64,000 nucleotides of DNA from Hymenobacter canadensis (GTDB taxonomy: Bacteria; Bacteroidota; Bacteroidia; Cytophagales; Hymenobacteraceae): positions 868,001 to 932,000 of the forward strand of contig NZ_CP114767.1 in NCBI RefSeq assembly GCF_027359925.1, read 5' to 3'. The notes beneath the pieces are model-generated. The model worked only from the letters and a program-made list of their open reading frames with translations, was not told the DNA's origin and did no database searches. The translations under genes were made by a program, and so were the position numbers. Positions 19,283 through 28,407 of the stretch are shown here, in pieces; within the stretch, counting starts at the first letter, position 1; the number at the start of each line of letters is the position of its first letter.

Positions 19283-22200
19283 CGGGGGCCAGGTAGAAGC
19301 CGGCGCCGTAGCCATCGTGCCAGCCATCGGGCGAGCTGCCTTTGTAATACACGCGGCCCCGGTCAAAGAACCCGAACACGCCGTAGGAGAAGGGCAAAAA
19401 GTTGGTTTTCACTTGGCCCAGGGCTAGCCGCAGCTCCGTGTTCAGGTAGAGGCTGGCGTCGCCGGTAAAGCGGTTGCGCACGTAGCCGCGCAGGTTTTCG
19501 CGCTGCCCAAGGTTGGCGAATTTGTAGAACGGAATTTCGTCGTCGGGGCCGTAGGTTTTGGCGCCGCCGCCTTTCAGTACCAGCGTAACGGGGATGAGCA
19601 GGCGCGTGGTGCCGTAGTATTCGGCAAAGCCCTGGGAGAGGCCGAAGTTGCTTTTGTCGCGGTTGAGTTGGAAGTAGGTGTCGTGCTGGGCGCGCAGGCG
19701 CACGCCGCGGCGCGCAAAGCGGGGCCGGTCGCGCAGGTCCAGGTCAAACAGCCCGTTCAGGCCCACCAGGCGCTGAAAGCCGGTGTTTGGGCGCAGGTCA
19801 CTGGCGGTGGGGTCCTGCTCCAGGCGGCCCAAGTAGCTGGTGCCGGCAAAGTTGGTGCTGTACTGCTCGTAGCCGCCGCCCAGCCGGATGAGGCTGCGCT
19901 GGAAGAATACCCGCTCCGTAAACAAGCCGGCCGTGTAGCCTTTGTAGCGCGCTTTATAGAAGTTGTTATCGTAGAGGTTGTCGTCTTTGGAGGTGTTGTT
20001 GCCCAGCCCGAAGAAGTTGTAGAACTGGAAGAAGTTGCCGTACTCGGCGCGGGCCCCAATATCCCACAGGCCGATGGCATGGCGGTGGCGCGAGGCCAGA
20101 CTCACTTGAAAGTTGCCGTTAGCAGTACCCTGAATATCGAAGCTGTACAGGTTCTTATAGCCCAGCTTGCGGAAGCCCTGCCGTACAAAATCCACGCCCG
20201 CTCCGGCCCCGATACCGTCGCTACTGTTGAAAATAACCGTCACGCGGGGCGCGTAGCTGTTGTACTGGAACGACTCCCGCTCATACAAATTCACGTCGGG
20301 GGCGCTGGAAGTGCGGTTGTCGGATTCCGAACCCAGTTTCAGGTCGGTGTCGGGTACGTCGTACACTTTGGTGAGGGCGCGCAGGCCGCTCACCCGCGAG
20401 TCGTCGGCAATCCGGTCTTTGCCGTCGCCGCCGATAATGCGCAGCAGCACGCTGTTTTTGGCTGTGCCGGTCACCGTGAATACATCTTTGCCGTCGAGGC
20501 CGTAGAGGCTTACTTCTTCGGTTTCCTTGGGTGAGAAAGTCCGGTCGAACAGCGGCTCGCCTTCGGGCGCGTCGCCGTCCTTGCCTTTATCGAACATGCG
20601 CACGCGCATGTTGCCGTCGGGCTGGCGGTCTACCTGGAATACCTCGGCCTTGTTGGAGCCCACCACGTCCACGCGTTTGGCCAGCATCAGGTAGTAGTCG
20701 TCGAGTACCTTCGGCAGCTCCTGAATACGCTGCTTCAGCTTATTGTTCAAATCATTGCCGGAGAGGGGCATCAGCTCCTTCGGCAGCTGGGCCATGGCCT
20801 CATCAATGGCCGCCGGCGTAATACGGGCCTGCATATACTGGCCCACCTCTTGCCACTGCGGCCGCGTGAGGCCTTGTAACAGGAACCGGTCAAGGTCCCT
20901 GGCTGGCCAGTTCAGGCTTTTGAGGTCGTGGAATTCGCCCTGGAAATCCTCGATGCTGCCCACGGCCCATTCGCGGTTGGCCAGGTAGGTCAGCAGGCCG
21001 TTCCAGAGGGTAAACGACTGGTCCCGGTCGCGCGGAATGGGCTTGTACACGGTGTTCTTGCCTTGCTTGAAGCCGGCCCACTTCCAGTTGTCTTCGTGCT
21101 TGCCGAAGTCGGCCACCAGCATATCAAAGGCGCGGGCCTGCGCAAAGGCTTGGGCGTCGATGCGGTTGTCGTGGTCTTTGTAGAGCTGGCGGAAAAAGCT
21201 GAACGAGCGGCGCACGTCGTCGGCCCCACCGAAGCCGGGCAGGTTGGCCTTGGGGTCGCTGGGCCGGTCTTCCAGGGTGCCCAGCAGGCCCGCGTACTCC
21301 TGGCGGTAGGCACCCAATTGGTTGTTGTCGGGTAGCACGAACAGCCGCGGCCGGGCGTGCAGAATGTCGGTCTTATCGAGCAGCGAGGTGATAACCAGCG
21401 CCGAGTAGGGGTGAGCCGTGGGCGTGATGCCCCGCAGCACGTCGGCCGCCACCGAGTTGCGCAGCTCCGGCGGCAGAATCTTGGTTACGTCTTTGTCTAC
21501 GGACCGGAACACGTACTCCGACGAGTCGGCCGCAATCAGCTTGAGCGAGGTGGTCTGGCGGCCGCCGCCGCGCCCGAATACGCGCAGGCCGCCTTTCTCG
21601 GCAGCCAGGTCGAGGGTACGGACCTGCACCGGCTGGGTCCAGGAAGTGCGGTAGCCTTCGCCCAGGAAGAACTTTGATGCGCCCGAGCCGGCGTACTGCT
21701 TGCCGGCGGCCAGCGTCTGGGTGGGCTGAAACGGCGCGTCCGGCTTCACGTCGGCCACGCCTTTCGGCGCCGACGGGCACTCCGGAATGAAGCTGTTCAC
21801 GGGCACGTTGGGCAGGCGCGGCTCCTGGCACGCCGACTGAAACAGCACGGCATTGTAGGTTTCATTTACTGCCGCATCCGCCAAACCAAAGGCGTAGAAA
21901 TAGGCCTTCACGGTGCCGTCGGCGAAATATTCCAGCTTGGAAAAGCCCTCCTCAGAGCGGTTGAACTGCGCGCTACCATCGGCCCCAACGTGCTCCTTCT
22001 CAGCAAAGGAGCCAGAAATGAGGTGGTAGTTGTCTTCGAAGCGAGTAAGCTGCAGGCTGTAGTCGTGCGAGGCCGCGTACACGGCGCCGGGGTGGTCTTT
22101 GAGGGTGCCCAGCAGCTCCTTGCGAAACTCCTGGTACTGCGGATTAGCCAGGTCGCGCGGGGTGCCCACGTTCTGGCGGTAGGCCGCGTACACCGAGCCC

Positions 22201-22916
22201 AGCACCGGGGGCAGCAGGTGGCGGCTAAGCGGCTGCTTGCCACCATACACGCCGTTGCTGATAACGGGCTGGTGGCCCACGAGCAGCACGTTTTTGCCCT
22301 TGGTATCGTCCAGCAGATCCTGGAGCTGCTCCCGGAATTCCTGCTGAGTGAGGGTTTTACAGTCAGTGTCGGGAGCTTCGGGCCGGTCGAAGGGATGCGT
22401 GAACCAGGGCGAGTTGATGGCCACCACGCGCACGTTGGGCGCGACGTCGATGACCTCGGGGCCGGGGCAGCCGCCGGTGGGCGCAAAAGCGTTCTGGCCG
22501 GGTAGGCGCTTCTCAATGTAGTCTTCGAGGCGGCGCACGCGCTTCAGGCCATCGGGGCCGGAGTTGGCCCAGTCCCGGTCGCCGGGCACGAAGTAGATTT
22601 TGCCGTTGGGCAAACCCTGCACCAGCGCAATCAGGGCATCAGCGCGGGCCGTTTCGCCGGCGCGGCTGGAATCGGTCTTGGTGCCGAGGCCATCGTGGCC
22701 CACAATGTCGCCGAGGTGCACCACGGTGAAGGCGCCGCGCTGCTGCTCCAGCGTGCGGCGCAGGGCCTGCAGGCGGGCCGTCGGGAGGTCGGCGGTGGCG
22801 GTGTTGCCGAGCAGGTAAACCGTGTGGGCCGGGGAGGAGGCAGTCTGGCCCAGCAGGGGCTGCGTCAGAGTCAGTCCCAGAGAGGCCAGCAGCAGACGGC
22901 GGTAGAGTGAGTGCAT
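19188..22916 (-). CDS. Metallophosphoesterase-like / kinase-like / Omp85 (BamA-type) barrel fusion protein
   Basis: This 1242-residue secreted protein starts MHSLYRRLLLASLGLTLTQP (signal peptide; an ATG at 22940 would add eight residues). Residues about 30-370 resemble a metallophosphoesterase: HLGDIVGHDG, VPGDRDWANSGPDG, VGHQPVISNGVYGG and ASHDYSLQL in the right order, but with several metal ligands changed. Residues about 430-745 look like an atypical kinase fold: YVFRSVDKD, then DFGKHEDNWKW (602-612) and IPRDRDQSFTLWNG. A Gly/Asp-rich strand region (IIGGDGKDRIADD) follows. The last 370 residues form a surface-antigen/BamA-like barrel (FYLAPVTDQLALSVSYQISP near the end). It should sit in the outer membrane with the enzymatic parts periplasmic. 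The kinase-like assignment is inference. Confidence 0.8.
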   Translation of the reverse strand: MHSLYRRLLLASLGLTLTQPLLGQTASSPAHTVYLLGNTATADLPTARLQALRRTLEQQRGAFTVVHLGDIVGHDGLGTKTDSSRAGETARADALIALVQGLPNGKIYFVPGDRDWANSGPDGLKRVRRLEDYIEKRLPGQNAFAPTGGCPGPEVIDVAPNVRVVAINSPWFTHPFDRPEAPDTDCKTLTQQEFREQLQDLLDDTKGKNVLLVGHQPVISNGVYGGKQPLSRHLLPPVLGSVYAAYRQNVGTPRDLANPQYQEFRKELLGTLKDHPGAVYAASHDYSLQLTRFEDNYHLISGSFAEKEHVGADGSAQFNRSEEGFSKLEYFADGTVKAYFYAFGLADAAVNETYNAVLFQSACQEPRLPNVPVNSFIPECPSAPKGVADVKPDAPFQPTQTLAAGKQYAGSGASKFFLGEGYRTSWTQPVQVRTLDLAAEKGGLRVFGRGGGRQTTSLKLIAADSSEYVFRSVDKDVTKILPPELRNSVAADVLRGITPTAHPYSALVITSLLDKTDILHARPRLFVLPDNNQLGAYRQEYAGLLGTLEDRPSDPKANLPGFGGADDVRRSFSFFRQLYKDHDNRIDAQAFAQARAFDMLVADFGKHEDNWKWAGFKQGKNTVYKPIPRDRDQSFTLWNGLLTYLANREWAVGSIEDFQGEFHDLKSLNWPARDLDRFLLQGLTRPQWQEVGQYMQARITPAAIDEAMAQLPKELMPLSGNDLNNKLKQRIQELPKVLDDYYLMLAKRVDVVGSNKAEVFQVDRQPDGNMRVRMFDKGKDGDAPEGEPLFDRTFSPKETEEVSLYGLDGKDVFTVTGTAKNSVLLRIIGGDGKDRIADDSRVSGLRALTKVYDVPDTDLKLGSESDNRTSSAPDVNLYERESFQYNSYAPRVTVIFNSSDGIGAGAGVDFVRQGFRKLGYKNLYSFDIQGTANGNFQVSLASRHRHAIGLWDIGARAEYGNFFQFYNFFGLGNNTSKDDNLYDNNFYKARYKGYTAGLFTERVFFQRSLIRLGGGYEQYSTNFAGTSYLGRLEQDPTASDLRPNTGFQRLVGLNGLFDLDLRDRPRFARRGVRLRAQHDTYFQLNRDKSNFGLSQGFAEYYGTTRLLIPVTLVLKGGGAKTYGPDDEIPFYKFANLGQRENLRGYVRNRFTGDASLYLNTELRLALGQVKTNFLPFSYGVFGFFDRGRVYYKGSSPDGWHDGYGAGFYLAPVTDQLALSVSYQISPEESGLIQLGLGFRIDQ

Positions 22917-22998
22917 AGAAAGAGAGCTAGACACCACCATACGGAGAAACGTGCAAGTCGATTTAACCTAAATTTAATTTTGAAGACAGTCTCGCTGC

Positions 22999-23550
22999 TT
23001 ACGCCGCCGCGGGCCGCTGGCGTGGGGCCAGCACCCGGCGCAGAGCCAACACCAGCAGACACGGCAGACCTACCCACAGCAACTCACATTTCAGCACCCG
23101 CGCCGCCCATTCGCCCACAAATTTCTTCACCCCAATAGGCGAAACCTGCAGCGGCCGCCACGGGAAAAAGTAGCGCTGCTGCTCGAAAGGGCTGAAAAAT
23201 GCTACACCTTCCCCGCCGGTAGTCAGCGCATCGAGCACGCCGTGCGAGACGGTGGCCAGAAACAGCAGCAGCCACAGCCGCCCGGCCGGCGGGGTGCCGG
23301 GCGTGCGGCGAACGTGCGCCAGCCCGGCCAGCGCTGACGCCACCACTGCGGCGGCCAGAATCGAGTGCGTAAGCCCGCGGTGCCCCCAGAGGCTGGCGTA
23401 CGGCACATGAAACTTGAAGCCGATAACGTCGGCATCGGGCAGGAAGGCGCAGGCGGCGGCCAGCAGCCAGTAGCGCCAGTGTCGGCGCTCCGGCAGCAGC
23501 AGCTTGCCCAATGTGGCGCCCAGGGCGCAATGTCCGAAAATGGACGCCAT
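22999..23550 (-). CDS. YdjM/DUF457-like membrane-bound metal-dependent hydrolase
   Basis: The 183-residue product MASIFGHCALGATLGKLLLP has the conserved His/Asp pattern of the family: GHCALG, FLPDADVIGFKFH, YASLWGHRGLTHSILAAA and SHGVLDALTTGGEGVAFFSP. Four hydrophobic segments place it in the inner membrane. The family (COG1988, related to LexA-regulated YdjM) is annotated as metal-dependent hydrolase from the conserved ligands; substrate unknown. The ATG at 23548-23550 was chosen because upstream in-frame sequence crosses the REP-like hairpin at 23581-23669. A poorly hydrophobic, frame-shadow extension upstream was discarded. Confidence 0.82.
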   Translation of the reverse strand: MASIFGHCALGATLGKLLLPERRHWRYWLLAAACAFLPDADVIGFKFHVPYASLWGHRGLTHSILAAAVVASALAGLAHVRRTPGTPPAGRLWLLLFLATVSHGVLDALTTGGEGVAFFSPFEQQRYFFPWRPLQVSPIGVKKFVGEWAARVLKCELLWVGLPCLLVLALRRVLAPRQRPAAA

Positions 23551-23580
23551 TTGTGAGAGTGAAGAAGGTAAGAAGCGGGG

Positions 23581-23669
23581 CAGTAGCGCGAACTTTGTAG
23601 TCCGCGCCCCCGCGCCGTCAGAACCAACCGAACGGCGTGGGGGCGCGAACTGCAAAGTTCGCGCTACTG
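23581..23669. repeat. REP-like element overlapping the sirtuin stop codon
   Basis: Two 38-base arms (23581-23618, 23632-23669) are reverse complements with three mismatches around a 13-base loop. Each arm's outer end reads CAGTAGCGCGAACTTTG. The right arm supplies CAG TAG, the last codon and stop of the sirtuin gene on the minus strand. Size, symmetry and position are those of a REP or small MITE. Confidence 0.75.
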
Positions 23670-24359
23670 ATGGCCCATTAGCTCGGTGGCCAGCCGGGGC
23701 ACGCCGGTGCTGGCCGGCTCGGTGATGAAATGCAGGTTGCGGCGCGCCGAAACCGGGGGGCGGCTGGGGTCGATGATGTACACCGGGCAGCTGGCCGGGG
23801 CGTAGCTGACCAGGCCGGCCGCCGGATATACCTGCAGCGAAGTGCCCACCACCAGAAAAATATCGGCCGTAGCGGCTTCCTCCATGGCGTGCTCCATCAG
23901 CGGCACGGCCTCGCCAAACCACACAATGTTGGGCCGCAGCTGGTGGCCTTTGGTGCACAACTCGCCCAGCTCAATCCGGTCGGTAGCCATCGGGTACACC
24001 AGATGCTCGAAGCGGGAGCTGCGCGCTTCCAGCAGCTTGCCGTGCAGATGGATAATGTGGCTGGAGCCGGCCCGCTCATGCAGGTCGTCGACGTTCTGCG
24101 TCACTACGACCACCTCAAACTCCCGTTCCAGCGCGGCCAACGCCAGGTGGCCCGCATTGGGCTGGGCGGCCCGGGCCGCGGCGCGCCGCTGGTTGTAGAA
24201 TTCCAGCACCAGCTCCGGGTTGGCCGCCCAGCCCTCCGGCGTGGCCACGTCCTCAATGCGGTGGCCTTCCCACAGTCCATCGGAGCCGCGGAAAGTAGCC
24301 AGGCCGCTTTCCGCGCTGATGCCCGCGCCGGTCAGGGCGACAATCTTCTTCTTTTTCAT
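23664..24359 (-). CDS. cobB: Sir2 family NAD-dependent protein deacylase
   Basis: The 231-residue sirtuin removes acyl groups from lysine using NAD+. It shows VALTGAGISAESGLATFRG, the NAD-site TQNVDDLHERAG, the catalytic His in IIHLHGKLLEAR, VWFGEAVP and VVGTSLQVYPAAGLV. The Tyr and Arg of EFYNQRRAAA match the class III signature associated with desuccinylase activity. Only one zinc-type Cys is seen (ELCTKGHQLRP), so the structural zinc site appears absent or degenerate, as in related bacterial class III enzymes. The start MKKKKIVALTGAG is family-typical; an upstream frame to 24443 reads through the word repeat. Its stop codon comes from the REP-like element. Confidence 0.9.
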   Translation of the reverse strand: MKKKKIVALTGAGISAESGLATFRGSDGLWEGHRIEDVATPEGWAANPELVLEFYNQRRAAARAAQPNAGHLALAALEREFEVVVVTQNVDDLHERAGSSHIIHLHGKLLEARSSRFEHLVYPMATDRIELGELCTKGHQLRPNIVWFGEAVPLMEHAMEEAATADIFLVVGTSLQVYPAAGLVSYAPASCPVYIIDPSRPPVSARRNLHFITEPASTGVPRLATELMGHQ

Positions 24360-24402
24360 AGTATAAATATAATGTAGCATAGGCTTTAGCCTGTGCCATG
24401 AC

Positions 24403-24540
24403 TGAAGCTGCAAGGGTTCAAAGCTGCAAGCTATAAGCTTCAAGCTGCATGAGGCAAGCTACAGCTCATAGCACACAGGATATAGCCATGTTCATACAGC
24501 TTGTGGCTTGCAGCTCAAAGCTTGCCGCTTTGAACTCACT
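24403..24540. repeat. Word-type inverted repeat (aagctgcaagc family)
   Basis: Tandem degenerate copies of AAGCTGCAAGC at 24403-24452 face complementary copies at 24493-24537. The right arm touches the stop codon of the DUF4846 gene (24541). The same word family fills the gap before murA (42066-42173). Confidence 0.65.
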
Positions 24541-25440
24541 TCAAAACCGCTTCAGCTCTTCCCGCCGAAACGTCCATTCCGGCGTGCTGAATCGGGCCTG
24601 GCTGGGGTCCACGGCAAACCAGGCCCCCAAAGCCGGGTCGCCCCAGGCGTTGCGCAGCACATGAATCTGCTGGGCCGGCATGTAGCTCTGGGCTAGCAGC
24701 ACGTAGCGCCGGCCGCTGCCAGCCTGCTCGGCCACGTCCAGTACCAGCACGGCGTGGCCCGGCGAGCCGCCCCGGATGAGCACGTCGCCGGGCTGCACCG
24801 CTGCCAGCGGCGTGGGCGTAAGCTCTCGGTCCAGGGAAAGGGTGCCGGCGTAGGTGAAAATCTGGTCGAGGTAGCGGCGGAATGTGGCGTGGGTGGGCGC
24901 TTCCACGGGCCGGGGCGCCGGCAGCACCTCGTTGCCGCTCACCCGGAAACCCTTGCCACCGTACCAGTCGGCAAACCGGATATCGTGGCCGCTGGTGAGG
25001 TGGAAATGCACCTGGGCCGGGTTCTGCGCAAACAGGTACTCGCCCCGCAGCCGGATAACGGCATCGGCGCACTGCTGCAAATCCCGCGTGCCCACATCAA
25101 TGTTGACCACCGCGGCGTGCACGTCCTGTGGATCTTTCAGCTGGCCGTTATAGAGCTTCACGGGCGTGCCGGCCGGCAGCAGCGGCAACCCACCCAGCCA
25201 CTGCCCGAACGAGCCCGGCGCCACCGCCACCCGCACGCAGCCGCGCGGCGGCGCAAACCGGGCCGCCAGACTCCGGCGGGCATCGTAAGCCCCGGCCGGC
25301 AGCCATGCATAGGGGTTGACCGCCGTCGGCGCGGCTACGGCAGGAGTCAGTGGCGGAGCAGGCGGGGAGTTACGGGCGGAAGCCGCGCCCATAGAAGCGG
25401 CATAGCTGAGCAGCAGGAAGGAAAACGGAATTGGCAGCAT
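24541..25440 (-). CDS. DUF4846 domain-containing secreted protein
   Basis: The 299-residue product begins MLPIPFSFLLLSYAASMGAA, a signal peptide, then a Pro/Ala-rich linker. From residue 40 on it matches DUF4846: NPYAWLPAGAYDARRSLAAR, a conserved VNIDVGTRDLQQCADAVIRL, EYLFAQ and, toward the end, PGDVLIRGGSPGHAVLVLDV and LLAQSYMPAQQIHVL. The GHAVLVLD segment recalls the His of NlpC/P60-type folds, but no catalytic Cys is obvious before it, so no enzyme activity is assigned. The ATG at 25438-25440 was taken instead of a TTG nine bases upstream. Confidence 0.85.
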   Translation of the reverse strand: MLPIPFSFLLLSYAASMGAASARNSPPAPPLTPAVAAPTAVNPYAWLPAGAYDARRSLAARFAPPRGCVRVAVAPGSFGQWLGGLPLLPAGTPVKLYNGQLKDPQDVHAAVVNIDVGTRDLQQCADAVIRLRGEYLFAQNPAQVHFHLTSGHDIRFADWYGGKGFRVSGNEVLPAPRPVEAPTHATFRRYLDQIFTYAGTLSLDRELTPTPLAAVQPGDVLIRGGSPGHAVLVLDVAEQAGSGRRYVLLAQSYMPAQQIHVLRNAWGDPALGAWFAVDPSQARFSTPEWTFRREELKRF

Positions 25441-25518
25441 GTCAAGCAATAGATAGCACCAAGTAGAATAGCCGCATAACGATATTCAGCGAGCGGTATT
25501 TCAAGCCCAATAATACAA

Positions 25519-25553
25519 AAAAAAGTCCCCGGCCTGGAAAGGTCGGGGACTTT
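25519..25553 (-). terminator. Terminator of topA
   Basis: AAAGTCCCCGGCC pairs with GGTCGGGGACTTT (one wobble) and is followed on the minus strand by a T-run. Confidence 0.85.
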
Positions 25554-25574
25554 GATGTATGGTAGTCGAATCGG

Positions 25575-28061
25575 CTACTTGGCTTTGGCAGCCGGTTTTT
25601 TGGCGGTAGTGCCGGCTGCTTTCTTCGCGGCAGGCTTTTTGGCAGCCGGCTTCTTGGCCGCTGCTTTTTTAGCAGGCTTATCGGCGGCATCAGCCTTGTC
25701 GGCCACGGGGGCTTTCTTGGCGAAGCGGCCGCCCTTGGCGGGCTTGTCGGGCGTCAGCTCGCCCAGCTCCAGGCAGCGCTCCAGCGTGAGGTCGGCCGGC
25801 TCTTCGCCTTTCGGAATCTTCACGTTCTTCTTGCCCACCACGATGTACGGCCCGAAACGACCGTTCAGCACCTGCACGTCGTCGCGGCCCTCGAAGGTCT
25901 TGATCAGGCGCTCGGCGTCGGTTTTGCGCTTGTTCTCAATCAACTCTACCGCCTCGGGTGCCGTAATGGTGTGCGGGTCCTGCTCCTTGGTGAGTGAGTA
26001 GAACTTGCTGTCGTGGCGGATGTAGGGGCCGAAGCGGCCGAGTGCGGCCGTCATCGACTTTTCCTCGAACTCGCCGACCACGCGGGGTAGCTTAAACAGC
26101 TCCAGCGCCTCTTCCAGCGTGATATTTTCAATGAACTGGCCTTTGCGCAGGCTGGCGTACACCGCTTTTTCGTCCTCAGGCGCGCCTTCCTTGGGCTCGA
26201 TCTGCACGTAGGGGCCGAAGCGGCCGAGACGGGCCGTCAGCTTCTGGCCGGTTTCGGGGTGTAGTCCAATTTCGCGGTTGCTGCCCAGCGTGTTGCGCTC
26301 GATGTCCTTGCCGCGCTCCACGGTTTCGTGGAATGTGCCATAGAAGCCCGCCAGCATGTCCGTCCACTGCTCTTCACCATCGGCAATGCGGTCAAACTCG
26401 CCTTCCACCTTGGCCGTGAACTGGAAGTCCACAATCACGGGAAAGTGCTCTACCAGGAAATCGTTCACCACCATGGCCGTGTCCGTGGGGAACAGCTTGG
26501 CTTTGTCGGCGCCGTAGGTTTCGGTTTTTACCTCCGTCTTCACCTCGTGGCCTTCCAGCGTCAGCACATGAAACTTGCGCTCCTTGCCTTCGCGGGTGTC
26601 TTTTTCCACGTAGCCGCGCTTCTGAATGGTGCTGATGGTAGGCGCGTAGGTAGAAGGCCGGCCGATGCCCATTTCCTCCAGCTTTTTCACCAGCGAAGCC
26701 TCCGTGTAGCGGGCGGCCGGGGAGGCGTAGCGCTCCACGCCGCGCAGCTGTAGCAGCGGCATCAGCTGGCCCACGGCCAAAGGTGGCAAACCGCGCGAAA
26801 ACGACGATTCGGTTGCTGCTTCGTCCTGCTCATCCTCGTCTTTCGACTCGCTGTAAGCCTTCAGGAAACCCTCAAAGGTGATAACCTCGCCGCTGGCCGT
26901 GAGCGTTACGCCGGGCTGGGTGCTGATGCCGATGGTGGCCACCGTGCGCTCAATCTGGGCATCGGCCATCTGCGAGCCCATTGCCCGCTTCCGGATCAGG
27001 TCGTAGAGGCGCTGCTCCTGCGAGTCGGAACCGGCTTTCAGCAGCGCGAAGTCGGTGGGGCGGATAGCTTCGTGAGCTTCCTGCGCCGAGGCCGACTTGG
27101 TCTTGTACAGACGGGTCTGGGCGTACTCGGGGCCGTAGGCGCGGCTGATTTCTGCCTGCGCGGCGGCCAGGGCATCCTGCGAGAGGTTCACCGAGTCGGT
27201 CCGCATGTAGGATATTTTACCGGCTTCGTACAGCTTCTGGGCCACGCTCATGGTCTGGGCCACCGAGAAACCCAGCTTGCGCGAGGCTTCCTGCTGCAGC
27301 GTAGACGTGGTGAAGGGCGGCGCCGGGCTGCGCTTGCCGGGCTTTTTCTCCAGGTTCTCAATGCGGTACTCGGCGCCGGCGCAGCGGGCCAGGAAGGATT
27401 CGGCCTCTTCACGGGTTTTGTAGCGGGTGGGCAGGTCGGCTTCCAGCACCGCACCTTTGCCGGCGTCTAGGCGGGCCGTAATCCGGTACGCCGACGACAC
27501 GTTGAACTGGTTGATTTCCCGCTCGCGCTCCACCACAAAGCGCACTGCCACGCTCTGCACGCGGCCGGCCGAAAGGCCCGTTTTTACTTTTTTCCAGAGC
27601 ACCGGGCTCAATTCGAAGCCTACCAGCCGGTCGAGGACACGGCGGGCCTGCTGGGCATTCACCAGATTCAGGTCGATTTCCCGGGGGTTGTCGATGGCGT
27701 GCAGGATGGCATTCTTGGTGATTTCGCGGAACACGATGCGGCGCGTCTTAGGGCTGCCGGTCAGGTTCAGGGTTTCTGCCAGATGCCAAGAAATGGCTTC
27801 GCCCTCCCGGTCATCGTCACTCGCCAGCCAGACGGTTTCGGCCTCCTTGGCCAGCTTCTTGAGCTGGCTGATAATTTCCCGCTTGTCGGCCGACACCACG
27901 TAGGTGGGCTTGAAGTTATTGGCTACGTCAATGGCATTGTTGTCCTTGGGCAGGTCGCGGACGTGCCCGAAAGACGATTTGACGACGAAATCCTTGCCCA
28001 GATAGCCTTCAATGGTTTTGGCTTTCGCGGGGGATTCGACGATGACTAGATTTTTAACCAT
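25575..28061 (-). CDS. topA: DNA topoisomerase I
   Basis: The 828-residue type IA enzyme relaxes negative supercoils. The TOPRIM domain opens the protein (MVKNLVIVESPAKAKTIEGY) with WLASDDDREGEAISWHL as metal site. The catalytic tyrosine is in GKISYMRTDSVNLS. The C-terminal half has three topoisomerase repeats with LGRFGPYVQIE, LGRFGPYIRHD and GRFGPYIVVGKK instead of Cys4 zinc fingers. The last 35 residues are a Lys/Ala/Pro tail (KKPAAKKPAAKKAAG) like histone H1, probably for DNA binding. The start was set at MVKNL; the frame extends to 28148 without family similarity. A near-consensus CATCTTTG on the minus strand (28145-28152) may be its -7 box. Confidence 0.95.
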   Translation of the reverse strand: MVKNLVIVESPAKAKTIEGYLGKDFVVKSSFGHVRDLPKDNNAIDVANNFKPTYVVSADKREIISQLKKLAKEAETVWLASDDDREGEAISWHLAETLNLTGSPKTRRIVFREITKNAILHAIDNPREIDLNLVNAQQARRVLDRLVGFELSPVLWKKVKTGLSAGRVQSVAVRFVVEREREINQFNVSSAYRITARLDAGKGAVLEADLPTRYKTREEAESFLARCAGAEYRIENLEKKPGKRSPAPPFTTSTLQQEASRKLGFSVAQTMSVAQKLYEAGKISYMRTDSVNLSQDALAAAQAEISRAYGPEYAQTRLYKTKSASAQEAHEAIRPTDFALLKAGSDSQEQRLYDLIRKRAMGSQMADAQIERTVATIGISTQPGVTLTASGEVITFEGFLKAYSESKDEDEQDEAATESSFSRGLPPLAVGQLMPLLQLRGVERYASPAARYTEASLVKKLEEMGIGRPSTYAPTISTIQKRGYVEKDTREGKERKFHVLTLEGHEVKTEVKTETYGADKAKLFPTDTAMVVNDFLVEHFPVIVDFQFTAKVEGEFDRIADGEEQWTDMLAGFYGTFHETVERGKDIERNTLGSNREIGLHPETGQKLTARLGRFGPYVQIEPKEGAPEDEKAVYASLRKGQFIENITLEEALELFKLPRVVGEFEEKSMTAALGRFGPYIRHDSKFYSLTKEQDPHTITAPEAVELIENKRKTDAERLIKTFEGRDDVQVLNGRFGPYIVVGKKNVKIPKGEEPADLTLERCLELGELTPDKPAKGGRFAKKAPVADKADAADKPAKKAAAKKPAAKKPAAKKAAGTTAKKPAAKAK

Positions 28062-28322
28062 GGGGGAAGGTGGAGACGGAAGGAGGCAAGCTAGCGCGCT
28101 TTCCAATAGAAAACGGGCCCGCGGGCAAGAAGTTGAATTTTGCCGCAAAGATGCTGGAATAATCCGGCCCGCCGTTGCTGCCCGGCAGAATGGCGGCCAG
28201 CCAGCCAGGGCCGGGGACGTGTGCAGGCAACAAATTCAGCAGTCCAACTGGTTCACCAAAAGCCAGTTCTGAGGTGGGGCGAATTGGTGTAGAATCCTTC
28301 TAGGGGAAACAGGCGTATTCGC

Positions 28323-28330
28323 TACCTTTG
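28323..28330 (+). promoter_or_regulatory. -7 box of the chemoreceptor gene (fixes its start)
   Basis: TACCTTTG matches TAnnTTTG. Transcription would begin near 28337, after the first in-frame ATG (28336), so translation must start at the ATG at 28408. Confidence 0.6.
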
Positions 28331-28407
28331 TCAGCATGGGCAACCCTTGCCGGGCGTGCATTGCACCCGGTTCAGCTGCCCTCCGAAGCCCCGATACTCC
28401 TTGCTAT

